Shown here in pieces: positions 18,363 to 28,267 of a stretch of 64,000 nt of DNA. The stretch is from Methylophilus sp. QUAN. GTDB taxonomy: Bacteria > Pseudomonadota > Gammaproteobacteria > Burkholderiales > Methylophilaceae. Below the pieces are notes generated by a model, which was not told the DNA's origin, searched no databases, and saw nothing but the letters and a program-made list of their open reading frames with translations. A program made the position numbers and the translations under genes. Every line of letters begins with the position of its first letter. The stretch's first letter is position 1. The DNA lies in the NCBI RefSeq assembly GCF_015354445.1, contig NZ_JADKYT010000001.1, forward strand, positions 1,426,001 through 1,490,000, given 5' to 3'.

Positions 18363-19802
18363 TTAGTACTTCATCTGCACACGATATTTAAGCGTTACAT
18401 CACCTTCCGCAGGCACATTGACTTGCCAGCTGGCTTGGTGCGCGCTGGTTTTTTTATGTGGCTGTGATTCATTGAGGATTTTCCAGTCGCCATTGAGTGG
18501 CTCTTGTACCGTCACTGTCACCGCTTCTTTTTTGGCGTTATGCAGGGTGATGGCATAGGCGCTTTCATAGACTTGCGACTGATTTGGTTTGCTCAGGTTT
18601 TTAAAGTCAGTTTGCACGCGGTCGGCGGTGACATCAAATGCATTGCCGAGTTTAAGGCGCACAGTATCATTTTTCGGGGTATGGTCGATCTGGTCTTCAC
18701 CAACAAATTGGGCGGTGCCATCGTTATCCTTTTTATACACGCGCATGGTGCCTTTGGGTAAAGGCAGGCCTAGTTTGCTGCTTTCCTTGTTTTCAAACTC
18801 GACAAACACTTGTACCTTTTGCTTTTTCTCCATGTCACGGTACTGGCCCTGGTAGTAGTAATCGGCGCCTGTTAATACCAGCTCTTTACGTGCCGGGATA
18901 TGTTGCGCGGAGAGCAGGGCCACTTGCTTGGTCTGGTTCTCGGCAATGGTGGTCGCACGTGGCAGGGTGTACAAATGGTATTCAAGCAGGCCTTGTTCTG
19001 ATGGCATGGCGGCGTCCGCGACCATGGCTTCAGAGCGCATCATCATGGTTTTAGGGCGGATGGCTTCGCGTACGCGGTTCACATCCCCAGCTACCAGTTG
19101 TACTTTGGCGTTAGGATAAGCGGTGCCGCTGGTATTGGTTAGCGTGACCCAGCCGGAGAGATCAATCGCATCTTCTTTGCTGCTGAGTTCGGCCACGTAG
19201 TCGGCCTTCCATTGCAGGCCGCCGGTGAGGTAGCTCAACTCGAGGCTGGATTGCTCGCCCCCTTTGTATTGCACTTGTGTGGTCAGGGTAGGCCGGTCTT
19301 TGAGTTTGCCGGGTACACTGGGATACGCGATGCGGCCAGGAATACCGGTTTCAATGCGGTTGCCAATCTTGAGCACCACACCATCCTGGGCTGACAGCAC
19401 GGTCGCAGCTTCTTCAGTCTCAGCGCCGGTAGTGGGATTAGTGCGGATGATGGTGACTTGCTGGCCGACATATTTCTCCAGCAATTTTTGCGGCGTGAGC
19501 AAATCGAAGTCGAAGTTCTGCTCCAGCACTTGCAGGCTGGCGTTTGGTTGCAAGCTACGTAGCAAAGCGGTTTCGGGTTTGATCTGTGCACTCACGTCGC
19601 GGAATGACAGTGCAGACAAACCATTGCTTAGGTTAAGTTTGCGGCTGTCTTTGACAAGAGCCAGGTCTTCATTGTAGATGGTGACTGCGACACTGGTCTG
19701 GTCGGATTGCGGGCTGACGGTGTTAGATTCTGCTTGAGCGATAGTTGTACTGCACAGGGAAACACTGCCTAAAGAAAACAGCAGTAGGGAGCTGAGTCGC
19801 AT
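18363..19802 (-). CDS. DUF4139 domain protein, exported
   Basis: A 479-residue protein with a signal peptide (LLLFSLGSVSLCSTTIAQA) followed by a DUF4139-type beta-rich region. Typical landmarks are VTIYNEDLALVKDSRKLNL near the N-terminus, ELSYLTGGLQWKADYVAEL and WVTLTNTSGTAYPNAKVQLV in the middle, and KYRVQMKY at the end. The Cys in the leader is not in a good lipobox (Leu directly before it), so I favour signal peptidase I and a periplasmic location. The biochemical function of the family is not established. It lies between maf and the RsmI-like gene on the same strand, with its own terminator. Confidence 0.8.
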   Translation of the reverse strand: MRLSSLLLFSLGSVSLCSTTIAQAESNTVSPQSDQTSVAVTIYNEDLALVKDSRKLNLSNGLSALSFRDVSAQIKPETALLRSLQPNASLQVLEQNFDFDLLTPQKLLEKYVGQQVTIIRTNPTTGAETEEAATVLSAQDGVVLKIGNRIETGIPGRIAYPSVPGKLKDRPTLTTQVQYKGGEQSSLELSYLTGGLQWKADYVAELSSKEDAIDLSGWVTLTNTSGTAYPNAKVQLVAGDVNRVREAIRPKTMMMRSEAMVADAAMPSEQGLLEYHLYTLPRATTIAENQTKQVALLSAQHIPARKELVLTGADYYYQGQYRDMEKKQKVQVFVEFENKESSKLGLPLPKGTMRVYKKDNDGTAQFVGEDQIDHTPKNDTVRLKLGNAFDVTADRVQTDFKNLSKPNQSQVYESAYAITLHNAKKEAVTVTVQEPLNGDWKILNESQPHKKTSAHQASWQVNVPAEGDVTLKYRVQMKY

Positions 19803-19893
19803 GGTGATCCTCTCGTTGTTATTAAGCGCGTACGCTTGAGACTCACATAACGCAACAGCCGTTCAAAAAGTTAACACACGGCTTTATTTTGCG

Positions 19894-20490
19894 TTAAGTA
19901 CGTGATGCAGATAATACATCTACTCCGGCTTGTTGCAGCATATTGACCAGTGCAATGACCGGCAGACCAATCAGGGCATTGGGATCGTCGCCGCGCATAT
20001 AGTCTAGCAGCGCGATGCCCATGCCCTCAGATTTGGCGCTGCCTGCGCAATCGTAGGGTTGCTCCAGACGCAAGTAGGTTTCAATTTGCAGGGGCGTTAA
20101 TGCTTTGAATTTCACAAAGTAGGGCACGATAGTCGCTTGCATGTGCTGGCTGTGACTATCGTACAAGCACAGGGCGCTATGAAAAATGACTTCTTTGTCG
20201 CTGAGCATGGTGAGCTGTTTGACGGCATTTTCGTGGTTGCCAGGTTTGCCTATTTGCAAACCATCGACAGTGGCCACCTGGTCGCAGCCGATAATCAAGG
20301 CATCAGGCTGGCTCTCGGCCACCTTGCGAGCCTTGCCCTCGGCCAGGCGCAACGAGGTGTGCTCAGGGCTCTCACCATCGAGTGGGGTTTCATCTATCTC
20401 AGGTGAAATACACGAAAATGGCAAATGTAGCTTTTGCAGTACTTCGCGGCGGTAACGAGAGGAAGAGGCAAGAATGAGCGGTTTGGTCAT
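19894..20490 (-). CDS. maf: Maf family nucleotide pyrophosphatase
   Basis: Hydrolyses modified or non-canonical nucleoside triphosphates. About 198 residues from the ATG at 20490; a GTG at 20496 would add two residues. Landmarks are the N-terminal LILASSSRYRREVL, the SPEIDE motif, LIIGCDQVA, and the C-terminal ALIGLPVIALVNML. The Maf-2 (YceF) type, which in E. coli acts on 7-methyl-GTP, is often near yceD-rpmF-plsX, which lie about 4 kb to the right here beyond the pyc genes; that assignment is by context. A terminator separates it from pycB. Confidence 0.9.
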   Translation of the reverse strand: MTKPLILASSSRYRREVLQKLHLPFSCISPEIDETPLDGESPEHTSLRLAEGKARKVAESQPDALIIGCDQVATVDGLQIGKPGNHENAVKQLTMLSDKEVIFHSALCLYDSHSQHMQATIVPYFVKFKALTPLQIETYLRLEQPYDCAGSAKSEGMGIALLDYMRGDDPNALIGLPVIALVNMLQQAGVDVLSASRT

Positions 20491-20512
20491 GATCACACTG
20501 GGCTAAAAGCAA

Positions 20513-20538
20513 AAATCCCTGAATTGCTTCAGGGATTT
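20513..20538 (-). terminator. Terminator after pycB
   Basis: AAATCCCTGAA and TTCAGGGATTT form an 11-bp stem with a TTGC loop. It lies 14 bases past the pycB stop on the leftward strand, upstream of maf. Confidence 0.8.
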
Positions 20539-20551
20539 CTGTCTGTCCGGA

Positions 20552-22399
20552 TTATTCAGGTTGAATTTCAATCAGTGTTTCGTCCGGGGTGACGCTGTCA
20601 CCTTTGGTAACGTGAATCGCTACCACCGTGCCGGTTTTGCTGGCCTGGATTTCATTTTCCATTTTCATGGCTTCGATCACCAATACGCCATCACCAGCAT
20701 TGACTTTGTCACCGACATTGACTTTCACTGTGACAATAGTACCTGGCATAGCGGTAGTGACGCAGCCTGGGTGGCTGGGGCGTGGACGGCCACTGGCAGC
20801 CACGGATACTGCTTTTTTCTTGCCGCCGTTAGAACCACCGCCGCTGACTTCCATCTCGCTCAGCGTTTCTACAAACACTTCTTCGGAGATGCCATCAACC
20901 TTGACGTAGTAAGGCTTGCGCTCTTCACCGGCGTGGCCACTACCTGTCAATTTGATATGGTAGGTTTCACCGTGCAGCGTGATGTTAAATTCGTTAGGCG
21001 CGTAGCGTGCCGCTGCCGTTTGCTGGGTCACGGCTTCTTTGCTTAACAATGGTTCTGGTTGCAGTGAGCCCGCATTGCGTTCCTGCAAGAAGGTCTGGCC
21101 AATATCCGGGAACATGGCGTAAGTCAGTACGTCTTGTTCGTTATTGGCAAAACGCTCGGCTTCAGATTGCAGTCTGACCATTTCTGGTTGTAGCAAGTCT
21201 GCCGGGCGGCAGGTGATCACTTCTGCGTCACCTACAGCCTGTTTGCGCACGTCAGCATTCACAGCAGCAGGTGCTTTACCATATTGGCCCAACAGGTAGT
21301 TTTTTACCTCGTTGGTGATGGACTTGTAACGGCCACCGGTCAATACGTTCAATACAGCTTGGGTACCGACGATTTGTGAGGTCGGTGTGACCAACGGAGG
21401 GTAGCCCAAATCCTGGCGTACACGAGGAATTTCAGCCAGCACTTCATCCATACGGTTGAGTGCGCCTTGTTCTTTTAACTGGTTAGACAGATTGGAAATC
21501 ATGCCGCCCGGCACCTGGTTAACCAGGACGCGGGTATCTACGCCAGTGAATTCGCTTTCGAACTGCCAGTATTTCTTGCGTACTTCTTTAAAGTAAGCGG
21601 TGATTTCCTGCAGTTTGCCCAAATCGAGGCCGGTGTCGTACTCCGTGCCTTTCAGAGCAGCCACCAGGCTCTCAGTGGTCGGATGGCTTGCACCTTCAGA
21701 GAAGGATGAGTTACAGGTATCAATAATATCCACACCGTTTTCAACGCTCTTCAGCATCACCATGCTGGCCAAACCAGAGGTGGCGTGGCTATGCATATGA
21801 ACTGGTACGCTGACGGCGGCTTTCAGTGCTTTCACCAGGTCGCCAGCCAAGGTTGGCGTCAGCAAACCTGCCATGTCCTTAACGCCAATACTGTCGCAAC
21901 CCAGGCCTTCGAGCTCTTTAGCCATATTGACGAAGTAATTGATGTCATGCACCGGGCTGGTGGTGAAGGACAGGGTGCCAATCGCATGTTTTTTAACGTT
22001 CTTAACGGCTTCGATCGCTGTTTTCAGGTTGCGGATGTCATTCATCGCATCAAAAATACGGAATACATCGACACCGGTGTCAGCGGCCTGTTTGACGAAA
22101 GCATGCACAACATCGTCAGAGTAATGACGATAGCCCAGCAAGTTCTGGCCACGCAACAGCATGTTGATCGGCGTGTTTGGCAATGCTTTACGCAGGCTGC
22201 GCAGGCGCTCCCATGGGTCTTCTTTCAAAAAGCGCACGCAGGCGTCAAAGGTGGCACCGCCCCAGGCTTCGAGGGACCAGAAACCAATCTCATCCAGTTT
22301 GCTGGCAATCGGCAGCATATCTTCGGTACGCATGCGCGTTGCGATCAGGGATTGGTGTCCATCTCTTAAAACGAGTTCGGTGACATGTATTTTGCTCAT
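20552..22399 (-). CDS. pycB: Pyruvate carboxylase subunit B (carboxyltransferase plus biotin carrier)
   Basis: A 615-residue subunit that transfers carboxybiotin CO2 to pyruvate, giving oxaloacetate. The N-terminal DRE-TIM barrel begins ELVLRDGHQSLIATRMRTED, with the metal/pyruvate site segments GVKDMAG and HMHSHATSGL, and the C-terminus is a biotinyl domain with the biotinylated lysine in EAMKMENEI. A Gly/Pro/Ser-rich linker lies at about 525-545. Oxaloacetate decarboxylase alpha has the same layout; the partner is a biotin carboxylase (pycA, 43 bases upstream) and no membrane beta subunit is present, so pyruvate carboxylase is the better call. This would supply C4 acids in a methylotroph. 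Confidence 0.9.
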   Translation of the reverse strand: MSKIHVTELVLRDGHQSLIATRMRTEDMLPIASKLDEIGFWSLEAWGGATFDACVRFLKEDPWERLRSLRKALPNTPINMLLRGQNLLGYRHYSDDVVHAFVKQAADTGVDVFRIFDAMNDIRNLKTAIEAVKNVKKHAIGTLSFTTSPVHDINYFVNMAKELEGLGCDSIGVKDMAGLLTPTLAGDLVKALKAAVSVPVHMHSHATSGLASMVMLKSVENGVDIIDTCNSSFSEGASHPTTESLVAALKGTEYDTGLDLGKLQEITAYFKEVRKKYWQFESEFTGVDTRVLVNQVPGGMISNLSNQLKEQGALNRMDEVLAEIPRVRQDLGYPPLVTPTSQIVGTQAVLNVLTGGRYKSITNEVKNYLLGQYGKAPAAVNADVRKQAVGDAEVITCRPADLLQPEMVRLQSEAERFANNEQDVLTYAMFPDIGQTFLQERNAGSLQPEPLLSKEAVTQQTAAARYAPNEFNITLHGETYHIKLTGSGHAGEERKPYYVKVDGISEEVFVETLSEMEVSGGGSNGGKKKAVSVAASGRPRPSHPGCVTTAMPGTIVTVKVNVGDKVNAGDGVLVIEAMKMENEIQASKTGTVVAIHVTKGDSVTPDETLIEIQPE

Positions 22400-22442
22400 A
22401 ATCTTGTCGATCTAATTAATTTAATATCTGCGATACGGTTAA

Positions 22443-23861
22443 TCAAATGCCTTCGTGGGCAGCAATCGCGGCAGCGATCGCTGCGGCCATCAACTCTTTT
22501 GGTAATCCAACATCATATTCTGTCAGCTCCGGATGTTGCTCCACAAAACTAGTGTTGAAATCGGCAGCCCGGAAATCCGGGTGCAGCATGATTTGCTGGT
22601 AGTAAGGAATCGTTGTTTTGACGCCATAAACCACCATGTCATTCAGTGCGCGGCGACCACGCTCAATCACACCTTCCCAGTCCAATGCCCAAACGGTCAG
22701 CTTGGCACACATGGAGTCGTAGTAGGGCGGAATCACATAGCCGCTGTAAATAGCCGCATCCATACGCACGCCAGGGCCGCCTGGGGCGTAGTAGCGCGTA
22801 ATTTTACCAAAGCTGGGCAGAAAATCTTTTTGCGGGTCTTCAGCGTTGATACGGTATTCCATGGCAAAACCACGGAAAGCAATTTCGCTTTGCTTGTACT
22901 GCAGCGGCAATCCGGCAGCGACACGAATCTGTTGTTGTACGATATCCACGCCGGTAATGGTTTCGGTCACGGTATGTTCTACCTGCAAGCGGGTGTTCAT
23001 TTCCATGAAATAAAAATTATTGTCAGAGTCGAGCAGGAACTCGACCGTACCAGCATTTTCATAGCCGACTGCTTTAGCGGCTTTCACACCCAGGCCACCA
23101 ATATAGTCACGTTGTGCTTGTGACAGTTGCGGTGATGGTGCAATCTCGATCAGCTTCTGGTTACGGCGCTGGATAGAACAGTCACGCTCAAACAAGTGGA
23201 TGACATTGCCATGTGCATCGGCCAAAATCTGTACTTCAATATGGCGGGGATGGACAACGCATTTTTCCAGAAAGACTTCAGGTTTACCAAAGGCTTTGCT
23301 GGCCTCTGAAATGACGCGGTCATAGTTACTTAATAATTCTTTTTCGCTGTCGCAACGACGAATGCCGCGGCCACCACCACCATTGGTGGCTTTTAACATC
23401 ACCGGATAGCCAATCTTATTAGCCAGTTGCACAGCGGCATCTAGAGATTCCAGGTTGCCATCGCTACCTGGCACGCAAGGAATGCCGGCATTGATCATGG
23501 CGTTACGTGCCTGAATCTTGTCACCCATCTGGCGAATCACGTCGGCTTCTGGGCCGATAAACTTGATGCCGCGGCGTGCGCAGACTTCAGCCAACTCTGG
23601 ATTTTCAGACAGGAAGCCATAGCCAGGGTGCAAGGCATCACAGCCCGCAGCCACGGCAATATTGACGATGTTGTGTGCGTTCAAGTAGCCTGCCACTGGA
23701 TCGGAACCAATGTTATAGGCCTCGTCCGCTTTTTTGACGTGCAAGGCATGACGATCGGCATCCGCGTAAATCGCAACCGATTTAATGCCCATTTCTGAAC
23801 AGGCGCGCACAATACGTACCGCAATTTCACCGCGATTCGCGACTAAAATTTTCTTAAACAC
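22443..23861 (-). CDS. pycA: Pyruvate carboxylase subunit A (biotin carboxylase)
   Basis: The ATP-dependent biotin carboxylase subunit, 472 residues. Landmarks are KILVANRGEIAVRIVRAC at the N-terminus, HPGYGFLSEN, the ATP-grasp glycine loop KATNGGGGRGIRR, the ERDCSIQRRNQKLIE segment and FYFMEMNTRLQVEHTVTE with the catalytic residues. AccC has the same fold; linkage to pycB and separation from accB argue for pycA. A leader of about 195 bases precedes it, with a promoter on the reverse strand at 24064-24092. Confidence 0.9.
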   Translation of the reverse strand: MFKKILVANRGEIAVRIVRACSEMGIKSVAIYADADRHALHVKKADEAYNIGSDPVAGYLNAHNIVNIAVAAGCDALHPGYGFLSENPELAEVCARRGIKFIGPEADVIRQMGDKIQARNAMINAGIPCVPGSDGNLESLDAAVQLANKIGYPVMLKATNGGGGRGIRRCDSEKELLSNYDRVISEASKAFGKPEVFLEKCVVHPRHIEVQILADAHGNVIHLFERDCSIQRRNQKLIEIAPSPQLSQAQRDYIGGLGVKAAKAVGYENAGTVEFLLDSDNNFYFMEMNTRLQVEHTVTETITGVDIVQQQIRVAAGLPLQYKQSEIAFRGFAMEYRINAEDPQKDFLPSFGKITRYYAPGGPGVRMDAAIYSGYVIPPYYDSMCAKLTVWALDWEGVIERGRRALNDMVVYGVKTTIPYYQQIMLHPDFRAADFNTSFVEQHPELTEYDVGLPKELMAAAIAAAIAAHEGI

Positions 23862-24195
23862 ACATTACCCTTAAAGCAAGAAAAAAGGACAGAGTCTTTT
23901 AGTAACTCAATCGTTTATTTAGTTAGCAACTGCTTGTATTTAAAGCGCTTTGAGTTGGTTTGGTTGTGGTTTTGCATGAACGAGGCCGCCTGAGCGGATG
24001 GCCGATTATGCAAACCGGCACCATGAGCGCGCCCATGAAAAGAGCGCCGCGTGATGCGACGTCATTATAACAACAAACCGAGGTCTTAAAAAGTGGAACG
24101 TCATTTTGGTGGCTGCCTGGCATGTGTCTGGTCGTCAAAATTAGCCGAGTTTGCTATAGTGTCATGCTTATTGATATTGAGAGTTTTGTTCGGTT
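23862..24195. other. 334-bp intergenic control region between pycA and yceD
   Basis: Holds the divergent promoters. On the reverse strand there is a consensus -10 (24064-24069) with a weak -35 (24087-24092), giving a long pycA leader. On the forward strand CTATAGTGT near 24155 could be a -10 for yceD. No RNA gene or known riboswitch is recognisable; a 71-codon reverse reading frame at 23923-24138 has no ribosome binding site and no family features. Confidence 0.6.
24064..24092 (-). promoter_or_regulatory. Probable sigma70 promoter of pycAB
   Basis: The reverse strand reads TTTTTA, 17 bases, TATAAT. The -10 is perfect and the -35 is poor. The predicted start gives a leader of about 195 bases before pycA. 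Confidence 0.5.
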
Positions 24196-24702
24196 ATGAC
24201 GCGATTTCAGGAGCTGGCCCGGCAGCAAAAAAGCAGTGAAGGTGAGCTGGTGTTGTCAGCCTTGCCGCGCTTGCAAGAAGCTTTGCAGGCATTGGGTGTG
24301 AATGATGCGGCTGCATTGAGTGCGTTGCGGGTGCGTTATCAATTGCAAGGTTTACCGCCACGTTTTTTTGGTGAGACTGCTTTGCCTATGTTGTTTTTAG
24401 AGGTGCAAGCCGAGTTGCCGTTAGTGTGTCAGCGTTGTTTTGCGCCGTTGCCGCAAGTGCTGGATTTGCAATTTGAGTTTGCCTTGTGTGATGAGCCGCC
24501 TGAGGCTCTGCTTGAAGATGAGCAGGTGGATTGGTTGGAAGAGGGTGACGAAACGACTGTTGAGTCATTGGTTGAGGATGAGTTGTTGATGGCCTTGCCA
24601 ATTGCGGTGATGCATGAGGAAGCGTGCGTCAGTTTGCAGCAATCTGCCGGTGAAAAACCCAATCCGTTTGCGGCGCTCAAGCAGTTAAAGCTGGATAAAT
24701 GA
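24196..24702 (+). CDS. yceD: YceD family protein (DUF177), 23S rRNA accumulation factor
   Basis: A 168-residue acidic protein of the DUF177 family, which in E. coli is encoded before rpmF and affects 23S rRNA accumulation. The two-cysteine motif LVCQRCFAPLP lies at about residues 75-85, followed by the acidic ALLEDEQVDWLEEGDE stretch and LVEDELLMALPI, the family's conserved segment. The gene order yceD, rpmF, plsX, fabH is the classic one. Exact biochemical action is not known. Confidence 0.88.
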   Translation: MTRFQELARQQKSSEGELVLSALPRLQEALQALGVNDAAALSALRVRYQLQGLPPRFFGETALPMLFLEVQAELPLVCQRCFAPLPQVLDLQFEFALCDEPPEALLEDEQVDWLEEGDETTVESLVEDELLMALPIAVMHEEACVSLQQSAGEKPNPFAALKQLKLDK

Positions 24703-24774
24703 TTGTTGATAGTTCTATCGACCACACCTAAAAGTGTAAAAAAGCAAATGAAAAGCGATATTTGCAGGATTTAT

Positions 24775-24803
24775 TTGCAGTTGTCTCTGGAATATTTTAT
24801 AAT
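24775..24803 (+). promoter_or_regulatory. Strong sigma70 promoter for rpmF
   Basis: TTGCAG, 17 bases, TATAAT. The -10 is perfect and the -35 matches TTGACA at four of six positions (TTG and the A at position 5). It lies about 90 bases before the rpmF ATG, so L32 and the fatty acid genes need not depend on the yceD promoter. Confidence 0.65.
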
Positions 24804-24891
24804 TGCGGATTAGGTAGCATTTTAAGTTTATTTATAACTGCCCTTTAACTTCAATCTCTGAGGTGTGGCGGTTTGATTTTGGAGTATATAA

Positions 24892-25071
24892 ATGGCAGTT
24901 CAGCAAAACAAAAAGACACCGTCCAAGCGTGGCATGCACCGTTCCCACGACTTTTTGACAAACCCACCATTGGCGATTGAGCCAACGACTGGCGAAGTAC
25001 ATCTGCGTCATCACGTGAGCCCAAACGGTTTCTACCGTGGCCGTAAAGTGATGCCAGCTAAAGGCGAATAA
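24892..25071 (+). CDS. rpmF: 50S ribosomal protein L32
   Basis: A 59-residue basic ribosomal protein, normal length. It reads [20 protein letters not shown] at the N-terminus and ends [14 protein letters not shown], matching L32 throughout; the zinc-type cysteines of some L32 proteins are absent, as in other proteobacteria of this branch. A GGAG lies 7 bases before the ATG. It is too short to pass usual ORF length cut-offs, and is followed by a hairpin at 25102 before plsX. Confidence 0.96.
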   Translation: MAVQQNKKTPSKRGMHRSHDFLTNPPLAIEPTTGEVHLRHHVSPNGFYRGRKVMPAKGE

Positions 25072-25101
25072 TCGCTGCATTAAAGCGTCAAGCTTTAAAA
25101 C

Positions 25102-25127
25102 ACGCCGCGCAGTAAAATGCGCGGCGT
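25102..25127 (+). terminator. Hairpin between rpmF and plsX, probable partial terminator
   Basis: ACGCCGCGCA and TGCGCGGCGT form a perfect 10-bp GC-rich stem around a 6-base loop, followed by only a short TTG. It likely reduces read-through from the highly expressed rpmF into plsX. Confidence 0.6.
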
Positions 25128-25217
25128 TTGTGTATCTGGCGTAAGCCTCTACTTTTCTGGTGCAAGCTGAGCTATTTGATAGTAATGCAGTGTCAAAAAG
25201 TAAATTTGGGAAATAAC

Positions 25218-26270
25218 ATGACAACTGGTCAACACGCGCATTCACAGGAAGTAGTGATTGCCATTGATGCCATGGGAGGAGATCACGGTCCACATGTGAC
25301 TGTGCCTGCGGCAGTGCGTATTTTGAACGAAAATCCTAATCTCAATATCATTCTGGTGGGCCTGCAAGATGCTGTAGAGGCTGAATTAAAAGCTTTGCAT
25401 GTGTCACCTGGCCCGCGTTTGCGCGTGCATCACGCCAGTGAAGTGGTGCTCATGGATGAATCACCGCAAAGCGCGATGAAGAATAAAAAAGATTCTTCCA
25501 TGCGCGTGGCAATCAATATGGTGAAAACCGGCGAGGCGCAAGCTTGCGTGAGCGCTGGTAACACGGGTGCCTTGATGGCGACTGCTCGTTTTGTGCTTAA
25601 AACCTTGCCTGGTATTGACAGGCCGGCCATTGCGTCTACCTTGCCTTCTGAGAAGGGCAGCACGTTTATGCTCGACCTCGGCGCCAATGCTGACTGTACC
25701 CCAGAGCACCTATATCAGTTTGCCATTATGGGGGCGATGGTGGTGAGCTGTATCAGCAATAAACCTAATCCTACCGTTGGCTTGCTCAATATTGGTTCTG
25801 AAGATATCAAGGGTAATGAAGTGGCCAAGCAGGCGGCCGAATTGCTGCGTGGCAGTCATTTGAATTTTTACGGCAACGTGGAAGGCGATGACATTTTCAA
25901 GGGCACGACGGATGTGGTGGTCTGTGATGGTTTCGTCGGTAATGTGGCATTGAAAACCACTGAGGGCCTGGCGCACATGATGGGCAAGTTCCTGACGCAG
26001 GAATTCAAGCGTAACTGGTTGACCAAGTTGATGGCACTGGGGGCTTTCCCTGTATTGAAGGCATTTAAAAGACGGTTGGATCCGCGTCGTTACAATGGTG
26101 CCAGCTTTTTGGGCTTGCGCGGTATTGTCGTAAAAAGTCATGGCGGGGCGGACAGTGTCGGCTTTTACCATGCGATTCACGTGGCCATGGAAGAAGCGCA
26201 GAGCGGTATTTTAAAGCGTATTCAGGCGCAGCTTGAAATCGAACACCTGACGACTTCCGAGCAGTCTTGA
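25218..26270 (+). CDS. plsX: Phosphate acyltransferase PlsX
   Basis: Converts acyl-ACP to acyl-phosphate for phospholipid synthesis. From the ATG at 25218 the protein has 350 residues, the family length; an upstream in-frame extension from 25128 lies in the rpmF terminator region and is not conserved. Motifs are [12 protein letters not shown] at the N-terminus, [26 protein letters not shown] and [17 protein letters not shown]. It sits in the rpmF-plsX-fabH cluster. Confidence 0.95.
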   Translation: MTTGQHAHSQEVVIAIDAMGGDHGPHVTVPAAVRILNENPNLNIILVGLQDAVEAELKALHVSPGPRLRVHHASEVVLMDESPQSAMKNKKDSSMRVAINMVKTGEAQACVSAGNTGALMATARFVLKTLPGIDRPAIASTLPSEKGSTFMLDLGANADCTPEHLYQFAIMGAMVVSCISNKPNPTVGLLNIGSEDIKGNEVAKQAAELLRGSHLNFYGNVEGDDIFKGTTDVVVCDGFVGNVALKTTEGLAHMMGKFLTQEFKRNWLTKLMALGAFPVLKAFKRRLDPRRYNGASFLGLRGIVVKSHGGADSVGFYHAIHVAMEEAQSGILKRIQAQLEIEHLTTSEQS

Positions 26271-26318
26271 ACTGCATTCAGCTAGGTAATTTGACCCAAT
26301 TAAGGCATAATCGTACGG

Positions 26319-27260
26319 ATGATTAACGCACGCATCGCAGGCACTGGCAGCTATCTGCCAGCCAATATTTTAACCAACGCCGACCTGGAAAAGATGGTTG
26401 ATACCACCGATGAGTGGATCTTTGCCAGAACGGGTATCAAGCAGCGTCACCGGGTCACCGATGAGCGCACCAGTGACCTGGCCACGCATGCCGCACGTAA
26501 TGCCATTGAAGCCGCAGGCATTCAGGCGCAGGACATTGACCTGATCATTGTGGCAACCACCACGCCGGACAAGATTTTCCCCAGTGTTGCTACCATGGTG
26601 CAGCGCAAGCTAGGCATCAGCGGCTGTCCTGCCTTTGATGTGCAAGCGGTTTGTAGCGGTTTTGTCTATGCACTGACCACTGCCCATCAATTTATCAAAT
26701 CTGGTCAATACCGCAATGTGCTGGTCATTGGCGCAGATACCTTTACCCGTATCACCGACTACACTGACCGCAGCAACTGTATTTTATGGGGTGATGGCGC
26801 CGGGGCGGTGATCTTGCAAGCCAGCGAGCAGCCTGGCGTACTTTCCACCCATATTCATGCCGATGGCAATTACGAAACCTATTTGCATGTGCCTCGCAAT
26901 GACGAAGGCCCTGACACTGTGGTGATGGAGGGTAATGCCGTGTTTAAAATGGCGGTGAATACGCTGGACCAGATTGTCGATGAGACGCTGGAAGCGAACA
27001 ATATGCAGAAATCTGATATTGACTGGCTGGTGCCGCATCAGGCCAATATCCGCATTTTGCAAGCCACCGCCAAGAAACTGGATTTGCCGATGGAGAAAGT
27101 CGTCATCACAGTGGATAGGCACGGTAATACTTCTGCTGCGTCTATCCCGTTGGCGCTAGACACGGCGGTGCGTGATGGCCGTATCCAGCGCGGGCAGATT
27201 TTGCTGATGGAAGCCTTTGGTGGCGGGTTTACCTGGGGTTCTGCGCTGGTTAAATATTAA
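26319..27260 (+). CDS. fabH: 3-oxoacyl-ACP synthase III (KAS III)
   Basis: Starts fatty acid synthesis by condensing acetyl-CoA with malonyl-ACP. The 313 residues carry the Cys-His-Asn triad in [17 protein letters not shown] and [24 protein letters not shown] near the N-terminus and the C-terminal [19 protein letters not shown] are typical. It follows plsX by 48 bases and is separated from fabD by a terminator-like hairpin at 27280. Confidence 0.97.
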   Translation: MINARIAGTGSYLPANILTNADLEKMVDTTDEWIFARTGIKQRHRVTDERTSDLATHAARNAIEAAGIQAQDIDLIIVATTTPDKIFPSVATMVQRKLGISGCPAFDVQAVCSGFVYALTTAHQFIKSGQYRNVLVIGADTFTRITDYTDRSNCILWGDGAGAVILQASEQPGVLSTHIHADGNYETYLHVPRNDEGPDTVVMEGNAVFKMAVNTLDQIVDETLEANNMQKSDIDWLVPHQANIRILQATAKKLDLPMEKVVITVDRHGNTSAASIPLALDTAVRDGRIQRGQILLMEAFGGGFTWGSALVKY

Positions 27261-27279
27261 TCAGCCATATTATTTACCT

Positions 27280-27304
27280 GCAGGCCATGCATATCATGGC
27301 CTGC
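27280..27304 (+). terminator. Hairpin between fabH and fabD
   Basis: GCAGGCCATG and CATGGCCTGC form a perfect 10-bp stem with a 5-base loop, followed by ATTTTGTTTT. It is in the right place to be an internal attenuator of the fab cluster. Confidence 0.65.
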
Positions 27305-27334
27305 ATTTTGTTTTAGTCTTTACGCGAAAAAATT

Positions 27335-28258
27335 ATGTCTAAATTTGCTTTCTTCTTTCCAGGCCAGGGCTCTCAGTCTGTTGGCATGATGCAAGGCTTA
27401 GAAGCCCATGCCATCGTTAAACAAACTTTTGATGAGGCTTCTGCGGTATTGGGCGTCGATTTCTGGAAAATGGCGACAGAAGCCAATGACGAAATTAATC
27501 TGACCGAAAATACACAGCCTATCATGTTGACAGCTGGTGTCGCCACTTGGCGCGTCTACCAGGCGTTGGGCGGCAAGTTGCCAACCGCCATGGCTGGTCA
27601 CAGTCTGGGCGAATATACCGCGCTGGTCGCGGCTGGTGCTATTTCATTCGCGGATGCGTTGCCACTGGTCAAGTTTCGTGCGCAGGTCATGCAGCAAGCC
27701 GTGCCAGAAGGTCAGGGCGCCATGGCGGCTATTTTGGGCCTGGATGATGACACGGTGCGTGCCGTGTGTACCGAAGCCGCGCAAGGTCAGGTAGTGCAGG
27801 CAGTGAACTTTAACTCGCCAGGCCAGGTGGTGATTGCCGGTGACAAGGCTGCCGTAGAGCGTGGCATGGAGTTGGCCAAAGCGAAAGGTGCCAAACGTGC
27901 CTTGCCGTTGCCTGTGAGCGTGCCGTCGCACTGCGACTTGATGAAGCCTGCAGCGGACAAGCTGTGTGAGTATCTGCAAAACGTGGCTGTGCAAGCGCCG
28001 GTGGTGCCGGTACTGCACAATGCCGACGTGGCTGCGTATAGCGATGCTGCCCAAATCAAAGACGCGCTGGTGCGCCAATTACATAGTCCGGTCCGCTGGG
28101 TAGAGACCGTGCAACAATTGGCCTCGCAAGAGGTGTTGAGTGCTGCTGAATGCGGCCCGGGCAAAGTGCTGGCTGGCTTGGCCAAGCGTATTGTGGCTGA
28201 CATGACGTGTGTCGCGCTGGTCAATGATGAATCTGTGCAAGCATTTGTTGCGCAATAA
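27335..28258 (+). CDS. fabD: Malonyl CoA-ACP transacylase
   Basis: Loads malonyl groups on ACP. The 307 residues start FAFFFPGQGSQSVGMM, with the serine nucleophile in AGHSLGEYTALVAAG, the VNFNSPGQVVIAG segment and the histidine site VSVPSHCDLMKPA. It is followed immediately by fabG, whose ribosome binding site overlaps its stop codon. Confidence 0.97.
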   Translation: MSKFAFFFPGQGSQSVGMMQGLEAHAIVKQTFDEASAVLGVDFWKMATEANDEINLTENTQPIMLTAGVATWRVYQALGGKLPTAMAGHSLGEYTALVAAGAISFADALPLVKFRAQVMQQAVPEGQGAMAAILGLDDDTVRAVCTEAAQGQVVQAVNFNSPGQVVIAGDKAAVERGMELAKAKGAKRALPLPVSVPSHCDLMKPAADKLCEYLQNVAVQAPVVPVLHNADVAAYSDAAQIKDALVRQLHSPVRWVETVQQLASQEVLSAAECGPGKVLAGLAKRIVADMTCVALVNDESVQAFVAQ

Positions 28259-28267
28259 GGAGTGGAT

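Noticed and set aside
23923-24138. A 71-codon reverse frame in the pycA-yceD gap
   Set aside because: No ribosome binding site, no recognisable domain, and it covers the pycA promoter region.
25128-25217. N-terminal extension of plsX
   Set aside because: It begins in the rpmF terminator hairpin and is not part of the PlsX domain; the ATG at 25218 gives the family length.
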